Shown: one piece after another, positions 26,046 through 35,312 of the stretch
How positions within the stretch are numbered: the first letter of the stretch is position 1
Layout: each line of letters opens with the position of its first letter
Position numbers and translations under genes: made by a program
Notes under the pieces: model-generated
Database searches by the model: none
What the model was told of the DNA's origin: nothing
What the model saw: only the letters and a program-made list of their open reading frames with translations
Assembly: GCA_028768525.1 (NCBI GenBank)
Contig: CP054837.1
Coordinates: 186,001-250,000 of the forward strand
Length of the DNA stretch: 64,000 nt
Direction: 5' to 3'
From: Desulfobacter sp.
Lineage (GTDB): Bacteria; Desulfobacterota; Desulfobacteria; Desulfobacterales; Desulfobacteraceae

Positions 26046-27338
26046 ATGTCACCCATATTCGGTATTGATTTCGGCACCTCAAACTCAGCCCTGTCCGTAT
26101 GCATGGACGGCCAGGTAAAGATGCTTGACGTGGACCCGGGCAACCCTATTTCAAATTCCCTGAAATCCATCCTCTATTTTCTCAAGGAAGAGGGAAAAAC
26201 AACCTCCTATGTGGGATATGAAGGGGTCACCCAGTATATCGACACCGAGGCCGAAGGCCGTTATATGCAGTCAATAAAGACCTTTCTTCCAGACACTGGC
26301 TTTGAAAAAACAGCCATTTACGGCCAGAACTACACCCTTGAAGAATTGATCAGTATTTTTCTCAAAATCATGAAAGAGCGTGGCGAAGCCCTTATCGGTA
26401 AAGCGGTTTCAGACCTGGTTCTGGGGCGGCCGGTCATTTTTTCCCAGGACAGGGAGCGGGAGACCCTTGCCGGGGAACGGCTGATCCGGGCGGCGAAACT
26501 GGCCGGATTTAAAAATATCACCTTTCAGATGGAACCCATTGCCGCGGCCTTTTCCTATGAGAACAGTCTTCCGGCCGGCAAAGAAGAGATCGTTCTGGTC
26601 GGGGATTTCGGTGCGGGGTCTTCGGACTTCACCATCCACCGGGCCGGCAATACGGGCAAAGGCAACCTTGAAGCGCGGGCCGGTGATATCCTTTCCGTGG
26701 GCGGCGTCTATGTGGGCGGCGACAGTTTTGATTCCCAGATCATGCGCAACCGGGTGGCGGATTACTATGGCAAGAATGTCCAGGTCAAATCCATGTTCAG
26801 CGACAATATGACCGGGCTTTCCCCCCTGGTCATCCGAAAACTCATGCAATGGCATCTCATCCCACAGCTGCGCAGGCCTGTCACCCTGGACAATATTAAG
26901 GAGCTAAAAGTGGGGGCGGGCCTGAGGGACAAAAAGCTGCTGACCAACCTTGAAACCCTTATCCATTCCAATTACGGATATATTCTGTTCCGGGCCATTG
27001 AAAAGACTAAGTGCCTGCTATCCGGACAGGACCAGGCGCCATTGGTTTTCAAGGACTACGGCATGGCCATAGAGGATCTGCTTTCACGCAGTGATTTTGA
27101 AGAGATGATTATTAATGAAGTGGAAGAGATCCGCACCTGCATCGACGATACCCTGGCAGGAGCCGGCCTAGCCCCCGAAGAGGTGGATGTGGTGTTCCTC
27201 ACCGGCGGCTCCTCGCATATTCCGTTGATCCGGTCCATTTTTTCAGAAAAAATCGGGGCAGACAAAATCCGCACCGGGGATGCCTTCACCAGTGTGGCCT
27301 ACGGACTGGGGCTGTATGGAAAACAGCTTTTAAATTAA
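26046..27338 (+). CDS. Hsp70-like ATPase (YegD family)
   Basis: This 430-residue protein is an actin/Hsp70 ATPase domain without the substrate-binding domain: phosphate 1 loop IFGIDFGTSNSAL, phosphate 2 motif VGDFGAGSSD, the adenosine motif VVFLTGGSSHIPLI and a GVYVGGDSFD connecting loop. It resembles E. coli YegD rather than DnaK. Role in the cell is unknown; chaperone-like or regulatory ATPase. The ATG at 26046 has AGGA upstream. It is convergent with the RR gene that ends at 27388. Confidence 0.85.
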   Translation: MSPIFGIDFGTSNSALSVCMDGQVKMLDVDPGNPISNSLKSILYFLKEEGKTTSYVGYEGVTQYIDTEAEGRYMQSIKTFLPDTGFEKTAIYGQNYTLEELISIFLKIMKERGEALIGKAVSDLVLGRPVIFSQDRERETLAGERLIRAAKLAGFKNITFQMEPIAAAFSYENSLPAGKEEIVLVGDFGAGSSDFTIHRAGNTGKGNLEARAGDILSVGGVYVGGDSFDSQIMRNRVADYYGKNVQVKSMFSDNMTGLSPLVIRKLMQWHLIPQLRRPVTLDNIKELKVGAGLRDKKLLTNLETLIHSNYGYILFRAIEKTKCLLSGQDQAPLVFKDYGMAIEDLLSRSDFEEMIINEVEEIRTCIDDTLAGAGLAPEEVDVVFLTGGSSHIPLIRSIFSEKIGADKIRTGDAFTSVAYGLGLYGKQLLN

Positions 27339-27387
27339 TATCTTGCGGCACCGATTAAAGCAGACCGGCCAGGTGATTTAAGGCCGT

Positions 27388-28773
27388 TCAGCCCCTTAAC
27401 TTTTTCCAGCGATACCTGAAGGTGTGGTGGTTCATATTCAAAAGCTTTGCTGCCCGGCTTTCGTTTCCCCCGGCCTGCTCCACCGCCAGGGCCATGTAAC
27501 GGCGCTCTATCCCGTTAAGGATATCCCCCAGGTGAACCCCCTCTTCCGGTATTGTAACCGGCTTTACCTCTTCGGGCCGTGAGTTCGGCGGCCGGGCCGG
27601 GGATCGGGGCCCCAAGCCCAGGTCGTCCACAGAGACCAGGGCGGTTTTTGCCACGAGTACGCTGCGCTCAATGATATTTTTCAGCTCCCGGACATTGCCG
27701 GTGAATGTATGGGAGAGCAGAACGCCCACGGCTTCATCGGAAAACCCCTTTAAGTCCTTCCTGAATTTAGTGTTAAATTCATGGAGGAAATGCTTGGCCA
27801 GCGGAAGGATATCGTCGGGCCGCTGGTTCAGCGAAGGGATGTCCGCATGCACCACGCAGAGGCGGAAAAAGAGGTCTTTCCTGAATTTTTCAGTTTCCAC
27901 AAGGGCTTGAATATCCTTATTGGTGGCTGATACGACCCGGGTCTGCACCTGCAGTTTCCGGGTGCCGCCCACCTTGTAGAATTCGCTGCTTTCAAGGAAC
28001 CGAAGCAGCTTGGCCTGCCCGGCCGCGCTCAGATCCGCCACCTCGTCAAGGAAAAGTGTGCCCTGGTCAGCCTCTTCTATAAATCCCCGTTTGCCCTGGG
28101 GCCGGGCCCCTGAAAAGGCGCCGGGTTCATAGCCGAAGAGTTCGGATTCGATCAGGTCCTCGGGAAAGGCCGAACAGTTCACCGCCACAAAGGGGCCCTG
28201 GAATACCGGGCTTCTGGCATGGATGGCCTTGGCAATAAGCTCCTTGCCCGTCCCCGTTTCCCCGAGAATCATGATGGGGGTATCCGGGCTCTGGGCCACC
28301 ATGTCGATGAAATCCATCACATTTTCAATATTTTTGCTCTCTCCGATGAAACAGGGCTCGTTGGCCTTGAGAAATTTTTCCTGCAGAAGATGGACTTCTT
28401 TGGTCAAGGCAATGGAGGCCACTGCCTTCTGAATGGTCAGCTCCATGATATCCGGGTTAATGGGCTTGATGATAAAATCAAAGGCCCCGCCTTTCATGGA
28501 CTGGATGACCATGGAAATATCTTCGTAGGCCGTTATCATGACCACCGGGATGCCGGGGTGGGTTCCTTTGATCCGGGCCATGGCCTCAATCCCGTTCATC
28601 CGGGGCAGGCCGATATCCATGAGCACCAGGTCCGGCGGCTCCCTGTCCAGGGACTCAATGAATGTTTCGGCATCTTCAAAGAGCTGGACCGCATACTCAT
28701 GGGAGAGGACCATCTCCAGAGAATCACGGATACTTTCCTCATCATCGACAATGGCAACGGTATATTCAATCAT
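27388..28773 (-). CDS. NtrC-family response regulator with GAFSGA loop
   Basis: This 461-residue protein has a receiver (D10/D11, phospho-acceptor D53, K103), an AAA+ domain with Walker A GETGTGKE (171-178) and Walker B GTLFLDEVAD, and a C-terminal HTH (ESRAAKLLNMNHHTFRYR). The sigma-54-contacting loop is GAFSGA (218-223) instead of GAFTGA. Its start overlaps the kinase stop as ATGA, so it is the partner of the upstream kinase. A second protein of the same type, with the same substitution, lies at 54219. Confidence 0.9.
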   Translation of the reverse strand: MIEYTVAIVDDEESIRDSLEMVLSHEYAVQLFEDAETFIESLDREPPDLVLMDIGLPRMNGIEAMARIKGTHPGIPVVMITAYEDISMVIQSMKGGAFDFIIKPINPDIMELTIQKAVASIALTKEVHLLQEKFLKANEPCFIGESKNIENVMDFIDMVAQSPDTPIMILGETGTGKELIAKAIHARSPVFQGPFVAVNCSAFPEDLIESELFGYEPGAFSGARPQGKRGFIEEADQGTLFLDEVADLSAAGQAKLLRFLESSEFYKVGGTRKLQVQTRVVSATNKDIQALVETEKFRKDLFFRLCVVHADIPSLNQRPDDILPLAKHFLHEFNTKFRKDLKGFSDEAVGVLLSHTFTGNVRELKNIIERSVLVAKTALVSVDDLGLGPRSPARPPNSRPEEVKPVTIPEEGVHLGDILNGIERRYMALAVEQAGGNESRAAKLLNMNHHTFRYRWKKLRG

Positions 28774-30482
28774 GACTGGCGCTGTTCTTCCGGAGCGTTA
28801 ACGGGCAGTTTAATGATAAATTCGGCGCCAAGATCCTCTTCGGCGTGGAATTTGAGTGACCCGCCGTGGTCCAGGATTATCCTGTGGCAGATGGAGAGGC
28901 CGATGCCCGAACTATTTGCCTTTGTGGTGTAAAAGGGGTCAAAAATTTTTGACTGGTGGGCGTAGGGAATGCCGGGGCCCGTGTCTTTCACCCGGATAAA
29001 AATCGCCCCCTTGGCCTTGCACTGCCCTGTTGACAATTCAATGCGCTTCTCCCCGTCATGGGCCTTCATGGCCTCGGCCGCATTGGTGACCAGGTTGAGA
29101 ATCACCTGCTCGATGAGGTGGGGCTCGGCCCAGCACTTGGGCAGGTCCGGATCCAGTTTTTTCTCCAGTTTAATATGGCTCTTTCTCAGGGATACAGCCG
29201 TCAGTTTGGTGACCTCGTCGATGTAGGTGTTCAGATCCGCCATTACGAATTTCGGCCGGGTGGGCTTTGAAAAATCCATCACCCGCTGAATAATGGACTC
29301 AATCTTATTGGAGGCCGATTCAATTTTTTCGATGATGGACAATACCCTGGTGATATCCCCCATATGGTTGTAAATCTGCTTGAGTGCCTTCAGGTAGATG
29401 TAAATGCCGGACAGGGGATTGCGGATCTCATGGGCAATGCCCGCAGTGACCCTTCCCAGGGAAGTCATCTTGTCCTGGATCCTTAAAAAAGTCTGGACCT
29501 TTTTTGAATCCGTGATGTCCATAATATTGGTCAGTACCGAAGGTTCGCCCAGATAGTCTATCCTGCATGCGGATACCAGTGCCCATCTCAGGCCCGCGTT
29601 TTTTTTGCCGTCCACCATGGGATGGTATTGGAAATCCGTTTCGATGTGGTCGATCCGTCCCTCGGCCAGGTCGAGGTATTTTTTCTGGATCCGTTTCCGG
29701 TCTTCTTCGTAAACATGGGGAAACTCCGGCGGGCTGAATGCCTGGTCGATGAGCCGGTGAACCTTTCTTCTGCCGTGGCTCCGGTAAACGATGGTATCGT
29801 TCTGGATGATGGATATATGGTTCAGCGAATTTTCAATGAGCATCTGGAACCGGGCCCGGCTCCTTTCCCTGGCCCTTTCCGCCGTCAACCGTTTTTCCTC
29901 AAGGTCCATGCGGTAGAGCCCCAGGGCAATATCGTCGGCCACCTCTTTTATGACGGCTTTTTCCATACTATCCATGGCCAGGCGTCGGGGGATGGAAAGC
30001 ACCATGAATCCGTAGATCCGGGTCTCGTGGGCCAGGGCCACGGCAATGGCGCCCCTGTCTGCATAATTTTCGGCAAGGATACATCCGGCACATTCAGCCA
30101 CCGGGTCTTCGGCGGTAAATACGCCTCCGTTTTCCATTACCGCATCAATACACCGGAAAGATTCTTGCTGCTCAAGCCGCTGCCTCATCCCATGGAATCC
30201 GCCGTCAAATCCGGAATCAACGATCCGTGTGATTTTTTTGTCCGTATCCAGCAGCCCGATCCAGGCGTTGTAATATCCCCGTTTATCAACCAGGATATCA
30301 CAGATGCCCTTGATGAGCCGCTCCTGGTCGTTCTCCTTGGCCAGCAGCCGACCCACCTCCCTGATGGCGTTAAACACCAGGTTGAGCCGTTCTATTTTCT
30401 CAATGCGTATCTCGTTTTCCACGCGAACCCCATCTGTCTTACGACAATGGGCAACCCTGGTCATCAAAGGTTTGCCCACCAT
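28770..30482 (-). CDS. Soluble sensor kinase with GAF and PAS domains
   Basis: This protein has about 570 residues: no membrane segment, GAF at about 45-185, PAS at about 215-335, HisKA with AGIAHEIRNPLSG near 349 and HATPase_c (NLVTNAAEAM, DTGPGIP, GIGLSICH; the G2 box lacks the first glycine variant). It senses an internal signal and phosphorylates the following NtrC-type regulator. The start is uncertain: ATG 30482 has no clear ribosome site, and later starts at about 30464 or GTG 30422 are possible. The C-terminal half is closely similar to that of the IS-broken kinase at 55725, suggesting recent paralogy. Confidence 0.85.
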   Translation of the reverse strand: MVGKPLMTRVAHCRKTDGVRVENEIRIEKIERLNLVFNAIREVGRLLAKENDQERLIKGICDILVDKRGYYNAWIGLLDTDKKITRIVDSGFDGGFHGMRQRLEQQESFRCIDAVMENGGVFTAEDPVAECAGCILAENYADRGAIAVALAHETRIYGFMVLSIPRRLAMDSMEKAVIKEVADDIALGLYRMDLEEKRLTAERARERSRARFQMLIENSLNHISIIQNDTIVYRSHGRRKVHRLIDQAFSPPEFPHVYEEDRKRIQKKYLDLAEGRIDHIETDFQYHPMVDGKKNAGLRWALVSACRIDYLGEPSVLTNIMDITDSKKVQTFLRIQDKMTSLGRVTAGIAHEIRNPLSGIYIYLKALKQIYNHMGDITRVLSIIEKIESASNKIESIIQRVMDFSKPTRPKFVMADLNTYIDEVTKLTAVSLRKSHIKLEKKLDPDLPKCWAEPHLIEQVILNLVTNAAEAMKAHDGEKRIELSTGQCKAKGAIFIRVKDTGPGIPYAHQSKIFDPFYTTKANSSGIGLSICHRIILDHGGSLKFHAEEDLGAEFIIKLPVNAPEEQRQS

Positions 30483-30584
30483 AAATCATGAAAAAAACCT
30501 ATCCGTCAGATAAGCTCTTTCACAAAAATTTTCCCCTTTGAATATGTTTTTTTCAGGTTAAATTCAAGAAAAAAAAGGATGGGT

Positions 30585-30620
30585 GCCTGCCCCGGCCCAA
30601 GCACCGGGCCGGGGGCAGGC
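30585..30620 (-). terminator. Intrinsic terminator after the receiver-kinase gene
   Basis: A GC-rich inverted repeat, GCCTGCCCCGGCCC (30585-30598) and GGGCCGGGGGCAGGC (30606-30620), forms a stem of about 14 bp with one bulge and a 7-base loop. On the minus strand a run of eight T follows shortly after. It lies 15 bp downstream of the stop at 30636. Confidence 0.8.
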
Positions 30621-30635
30621 TATTTTTTGCATGAT

Positions 30636-32171
30636 CTAGGACATGGGATAGCCGGTCTTAGGCAGGCGCACGCTAAAGCAAGTGCCCTTATTCACCTGTG
30701 ACGCCACCTTTATCCGGCCGTGGTGGCCGTCAACAATGCGCTTGACAATGGCCAGGCCAAGCCCTGTACCGTTGATAAACCTGGTTTTTTCATTTTTTAC
30801 CCTGAAAAATTTTTCCCAGATCTGGTCCAGGGACTCCTCGGGGATACCGAAACCGTTGTCTTCCACATGGAGCCGGGCCCAGTTGTCGTCCTGGTCGGCC
30901 CGCACTTCCACCCGGCCCCCTTGGGGGGTATAGCGGATGGCATTGGAAATAAGGTTGGACAGCACCTCCCCCATGTTGTTGCGGTTGGCCACCACCTGGA
31001 TGTCGGCATCCCCCGGCTTTAAAACAAGCTCGATTTCTTTTTCCTCGGCCTGGGCCTGGTAAAGGGCCACATGTTCCTCCATCAGGGGCACCAGATTCAT
31101 GGCCTCCCGATCCTGGTTGATCAGGCCGGATTCGATTTTGGACAGATCCAGCAGTTCGGTTGCCAGTTCTGTCAGCGAGGTAATTTTCAGAGACGAGCGT
31201 TCCAGGATCTCCTTTTGTTTTTCCGTTACGCTGCCGGCCAGGCCGTCCAGCACCACCTTCAGCTGCATGAGTATGGAATTCAACGGGCTTTTAATCTCAT
31301 GGGCCACCATGGAAACAAAATCCGATTTGAGCTGGTCCTCCTGGCGAAGGGCCGTAATGTCGTGGAATACCGTCACCGTGCCGAGGCTCCGGTTGAGCCG
31401 GTCCCTGAAGGGAATGCACCGGATCCCGATGATGATCTCTTCCCCGCCCACGGTGACGGTGATTTCCCCGGTCAACTCGGCATAGGCGTCTTCGGGCTGG
31501 GAAACGGCCTTGTCTATCATTTCCAGAATCACCGGTTCCTTAACCACCTTGGACACTTCGCTGCCGATGACCCTGGGCTTGGCACACCCCATAAGCCTCA
31601 GAAACGCCGGGTTGGCCAGGGCGATTCTTTTCTGGTGGTCCGTGGTCAGCACCCCGTCTCTGAGGGTGTTGATCATCACCCGCATCCTGGACTTTTCCGT
31701 GGCAATGTCCTGGAGGGTCTGGATGAATTCAATGGCCTTGGTGATGATAACCCGAAGCTGGCTGGGGGAAAAGGGCTTGGATAAAAAATCAAAGGCGCCC
31801 TTTTTCATGGTCTCTATGGAATGCTCCAGGGTGGCATACCCGGTGATAACGATGACCACGGTGTCCGGATGGTTGGCCTTGATATCGGCCAGCACATCAA
31901 GTCCCGACAGTCCGGGCATCATCAGATCCAGGAGCACGATATCAAAATGGGACTGTTTAAGCATATCCAGCCCTATTCCGCCGTTGTCCGCGGTTTCCAC
32001 CCGGCAGCCTTCATCCGAAAGCATGCGGCTGCAGGCGTCCCTGATCCGTTTTTCATCATCCACCACCAGCACCCTGGGATGGAACCGGACATCATCAATC
32101 ATCTGTTTGAGGGAGGCGGGTGCGCCGCTTGAACTATCTGTATTCCTGGAAATATCCTGCATATGGTTCAT
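30636..32171 (-). CDS. Receiver-PAS-histidine kinase hybrid
   Basis: This 511-residue cytoplasmic protein begins with a receiver (about 33-150; VVDDEKRI, phospho-Asp in VLLDLMMPG, K in LSKPFS), then PAS (about 160-280), HisKA (MVAHEIKSPLNS near 290) and HATPase_c (NLISNAIRYT, DNGFGIP, GTGLGLA). It is a receiver-first kinase, so another kinase may drive it. It lies 60 bp after the PAS kinase, which is the probable upstream partner. Confidence 0.88.
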   Translation of the reverse strand: MNHMQDISRNTDSSSGAPASLKQMIDDVRFHPRVLVVDDEKRIRDACSRMLSDEGCRVETADNGGIGLDMLKQSHFDIVLLDLMMPGLSGLDVLADIKANHPDTVVIVITGYATLEHSIETMKKGAFDFLSKPFSPSQLRVIITKAIEFIQTLQDIATEKSRMRVMINTLRDGVLTTDHQKRIALANPAFLRLMGCAKPRVIGSEVSKVVKEPVILEMIDKAVSQPEDAYAELTGEITVTVGGEEIIIGIRCIPFRDRLNRSLGTVTVFHDITALRQEDQLKSDFVSMVAHEIKSPLNSILMQLKVVLDGLAGSVTEKQKEILERSSLKITSLTELATELLDLSKIESGLINQDREAMNLVPLMEEHVALYQAQAEEKEIELVLKPGDADIQVVANRNNMGEVLSNLISNAIRYTPQGGRVEVRADQDDNWARLHVEDNGFGIPEESLDQIWEKFFRVKNEKTRFINGTGLGLAIVKRIVDGHHGRIKVASQVNKGTCFSVRLPKTGYPMS

Positions 32172-32230
32172 CTCTATTGGAAAAGGTTATCCTTAATTTA
32201 TTTTATCCTAGTTATGCTGCATTGGTTACG

Positions 32231-33784
32231 CTACATTATCTGCTCTTCATTGACCCCGGGAGGCGGGCAGAAGGCCATGCCACCCTCCTTGGGCAGGTAC
32301 AGGGGCAGTTCAATGATGAAGGTGGTGCCCTTGGCCCCTGTTTTTTTCACACTGATCCTGCCCGCGTGCTCTTCAATAATACCGTATACGATACTCAACC
32401 CCAACCCGGTGCTTTTGCCCACCTCCTTGGTGGTAAAAAAGGGATCAAAAATCTTGGACAGGTTCTGATGGGGGATCCCCTTTCCCGTGTCCTTAATTTC
32501 CAGGAATACTTTTTTTATGGTTTTATCCCGGTAGGTGTACAGGCTGATGGTCCCTTCTTCTTCAATGGCATCGGCCGCATTCATGACCATGTTGATAATG
32601 ACCTGGTTCATTTTATTCAGGTCCGCATTGACCAGCATCATATCTTCGGAGAGGTATTTTTTAATCCTGATATTCTGGAACCTTTTCTGGTCCCGAATCA
32701 ATTTCATGCTTTTTTCGACGATATCGTTGACCTGGACGATATTTTTGGTGGAATCCATCCCCCGGGAATAGACCAGAAGGCTTTTAACGATATTCCTGCA
32801 TCGCTGGGCATCCTCCACAATATATCCCAGGTCTTCCTTGGCGCTCTCGTCCAGATCCTGGCGCTCCATGAGCAGACTGGCATAAAACAGAATCCCGGTG
32901 AGGGGATTGTTGACCTCATGGGCCACCCCTGCAGCCAATTGGCCCAGGGAAGCCATTTTTTCCGACTGGGCCAGCTGCTTCTGGGTTATCTTCAACTCCT
33001 GCTCCACCTTGATTTTATCCTTAAGGTCGTTGTAGATGGCCATGGTGGCGGATTCGTTGCCCTTGTCATCGTAAATAATGGCCGCGGACATCTCCACCTC
33101 GATCTCTTCGCCCTCGGCATTGATGATCGCGGTACGGGGGATAATAAGCTTTCCCCGCCCCCCGATTTTTTCATCCCTGAGCATCTTCATGATTTCCTTG
33201 GCCCGGCCAGGGGGATAGAGCTGCTCCACATGTTTAATTTTCCCTGAATCGCCGTTGAAATCCCCGAACAATTTCTTTGCCACGGAATTCATTAATTCGA
33301 TTTTCCCCTGGCGGTCCGCCGCGACGATGGCCGAGGCCGAGGAATAGATCACCCGGCTGATGAATTCTTTGACCCCGATGAGTTCGTTTTCCAGGGATTT
33401 GGTCCGGGTCACGTCCCGGATGGAGGAAATCACATAGGCCACCTCACCGTCATCATCGAAAATAGGGGAAAACACCCGGTCCTCCCACTTATACTGTCTC
33501 CGTACCGTATAGGAATGGACTTTTTTATCCCGGATAACCCGTGAGATGGGACAGTCTTCTGACTCGCAGGGGGTGTCTTTATACAAAAAAGAGTGAAAGC
33601 ACTTTTTGCCCACAATATCGTCCAGGGTAATGCGGTAGGTATCGAGAAACTTCCGGTTGGCACCGACAACGCTCCTTGAGGGGTCGATCACCACGGACGG
33701 ATAGGAAAGGGAGTCGAAAATACGGGCCTGCCAGAAGCGTTCACCGGTTTTTGGGTCATCTGAAAATTCCGGTGTCGGGTTCAT
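32231..33784 (-). CDS. Soluble PAS-PAS sensor histidine kinase
   Basis: This 517-residue protein has two PAS domains (about 20-130 and 135-260), HisKA with AGVAHEVNNPLTG near 288 and HATPase_c (NMVMNAADAI, DTGKGIP, STGLGLS). There is no membrane segment. The first PAS holds C-x10-C-x4-CP, like the related kinases at 2319 and 42942, suggesting metal or Fe-S binding. Its start overlaps the stop of the ACT-like gene as ATGA, so the two are translationally coupled. The receiver-kinase gene follows 60 bp on. Confidence 0.88.
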   Translation of the reverse strand: MNPTPEFSDDPKTGERFWQARIFDSLSYPSVVIDPSRSVVGANRKFLDTYRITLDDIVGKKCFHSFLYKDTPCESEDCPISRVIRDKKVHSYTVRRQYKWEDRVFSPIFDDDGEVAYVISSIRDVTRTKSLENELIGVKEFISRVIYSSASAIVAADRQGKIELMNSVAKKLFGDFNGDSGKIKHVEQLYPPGRAKEIMKMLRDEKIGGRGKLIIPRTAIINAEGEEIEVEMSAAIIYDDKGNESATMAIYNDLKDKIKVEQELKITQKQLAQSEKMASLGQLAAGVAHEVNNPLTGILFYASLLMERQDLDESAKEDLGYIVEDAQRCRNIVKSLLVYSRGMDSTKNIVQVNDIVEKSMKLIRDQKRFQNIRIKKYLSEDMMLVNADLNKMNQVIINMVMNAADAIEEEGTISLYTYRDKTIKKVFLEIKDTGKGIPHQNLSKIFDPFFTTKEVGKSTGLGLSIVYGIIEEHAGRISVKKTGAKGTTFIIELPLYLPKEGGMAFCPPPGVNEEQIM

Positions 33785-34728
33785 GGGGTATCAAATCCTG
33801 TTTTCAGGGCGGTCACAGCGGCCTCTCCGAGGCCGGCCTCAAAGACCAGGGTGATTGAGGCGCCGGTACATCCCGCCAGGAGAAATGGGATACCGGCATT
33901 ATCCAGGCAGCCGGCAGCCGCATTGAATATCCCGTACCGGTCCCCGAAATGGGGGCCGTGGAAATAAACCATATCCGCATTTGCCAACCAGCTGCCGTCA
34001 TCGCCCGTCCCGGTTTTAAAACCGGTTTCTTCATGGACTTGCTCTTGATCGGCCACCAGGTAGAGGGTGACCGATTTCTCCGGGGCATGGCCAAAGGCGG
34101 TTGCGAAATAAAATTTTTTATTTAAGGCGGAAATTTCCTCTCCGGCCTGTCCGAGCCGGTCTATGGAGCAGCGCCGTCCGCTAATTGCAAGCCCCTGTTT
34201 GAGGTCAAGCCCATAGGTCTTGATCTTATTTTCCCGGAAATAGGCCCGGGTCTCCTGGTAGCGCTTTTTCACAAATGCGGCGGTTTCTTCATGGAACCCG
34301 GGTTCGTAGGGGGTGTGGGTGGGGGGGAGATCAAAGGCCTGCTCAAGCCGGTCAAGCACCTGGCTCTTGTCATATTGGGCGATGACGAAAGAAATCATGG
34401 CGTTGGAGGATACCATATGGAAAAAATCAAGATTGGAATCACCGAAAAGGGAGAGCAGAGACCCCAATATGTGTGAACTGGATCCGTGGGGGTATACGGA
34501 GACCATGCACACGGGCACATGGTCAGGTAAGGAATCGTCTTCGGTGCAGCATGAAAGGGTGTGGCCGAGGACGTTGGATTCCACGCCCAGGCAGGGCAGG
34601 TTTATCCCCTTGCCTGCGAGGTTCCGGTAAAGCGGCGCTTCCGGTGGGGAAACCGCCGGATCCGGTGTTTGATTCAGATGAAACATCCGGTGGCCCACCC
34701 GGATGCCGTTGATTCGAATAGCACTCAT
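33781..34728 (-). CDS. ACT-like domain protein coupled to a kinase
   Basis: This 315-residue soluble protein has a region (VYPHGSSSHILGSLLSLFGD, then VSSNAMISFVIAQYDKSQVLDRLEQAF, about 78-130) that strongly resembles the ACT fold of aspartate kinase. A second region at the C-terminus (FLLAGCTGASITLVFEAG and onward) is compatible with another ACT. ACT domains bind amino acids or other small ligands and control enzymes allosterically. There is no kinase or transferase domain. Translational coupling to the PAS kinase makes it a possible ligand-sensing partner. The function is inference. Confidence 0.65.
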   Translation of the reverse strand: MSAIRINGIRVGHRMFHLNQTPDPAVSPPEAPLYRNLAGKGINLPCLGVESNVLGHTLSCCTEDDSLPDHVPVCMVSVYPHGSSSHILGSLLSLFGDSNLDFFHMVSSNAMISFVIAQYDKSQVLDRLEQAFDLPPTHTPYEPGFHEETAAFVKKRYQETRAYFRENKIKTYGLDLKQGLAISGRRCSIDRLGQAGEEISALNKKFYFATAFGHAPEKSVTLYLVADQEQVHEETGFKTGTGDDGSWLANADMVYFHGPHFGDRYGIFNAAAGCLDNAGIPFLLAGCTGASITLVFEAGLGEAAVTALKTGFDTP

Positions 34729-34776
34729 GGATAAACACGCACCCCGGACCTCATAGCTGATGGGTTGTAAAGGATG

Positions 34777-34819
34777 TGCGGCAGCCGGTTGATGGGTAAA
34801 CCGTTTCCCGGCTGCCGCA
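34777..34819 (-). terminator. Candidate terminator after the single-domain RR
   Basis: TGCGGCAGCCGG (34777-34788) pairs with CCGGCTGCCGCA (34808-34819), a perfect 12-bp stem with a 19-base loop. The T tract on the minus strand is only modest. It lies 40 bp downstream of the RR stop at 34859 and before the ACT-like gene at 34728. Confidence 0.5.
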
Positions 34820-34858
34820 GGTTTATTTCAGGTATTCAGCCCTGTGGCGAGTGGTCTT

Positions 34859-35245
34859 TTATTTGCAGTGGTCGTCAACGATTTCCATCAACGCGTCCAG
34901 GTCGATGGGTTTGGGCACGTAGTCGTCCGCCAGCGTGGTTTTGCCGTCGTGATGGGTATATGAAGTGGTTTTCACTGAATCGGCCACCGCCGTCAGCAAT
35001 ACCACGACAATTTCCTTGAGCCCGTCGTCGTTCTTGATCTCTTCACAGACTTCCCAGCCGTTTTTACGGGGCATCATGACATCCAGAATCACCAGGGCCG
35101 GCTTTTCCGCCGCGATTTTTTCCATGGCTTCCACGCCGTCATAGGCCTTTTCTACCTTGTAGGATTTGGCTTCCAGTTTCATGGATACCGCTTCTACCAG
35201 ATCCGGATCATCATCAACAACTAAAACCAGTTTGTTTTCACTCAT
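34859..35245 (-). CDS. Single-domain response regulator
   Basis: This 128-residue receiver-only protein has an acidic triad (VVDDDPD), a phospho-acceptor in VILDVMMPRKNG, a Thr (LLTAVAD) and a Lys (YVPKPIDLD). Between the Thr and Lys there is an extra loop (YTHHDGKTTLADD) not common in CheY. The ATG at 35245 has AAGGAGA upstream. It lies 67 bp after metF and before the ACT/kinase genes, so it could belong to either group. It ends before the hairpin at 34777. Confidence 0.85.
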   Translation of the reverse strand: MSENKLVLVVDDDPDLVEAVSMKLEAKSYKVEKAYDGVEAMEKIAAEKPALVILDVMMPRKNGWEVCEEIKNDDGLKEIVVVLLTAVADSVKTTSYTHHDGKTTLADDYVPKPIDLDALMEIVDDHCK

Positions 35246-35312
35246 AGGAAAATCTCCTTGTTCTTGGGCGTTCTTCCTGTTAATGGGCCAGCGATGGAAC
35301 TACACGCTTTCC

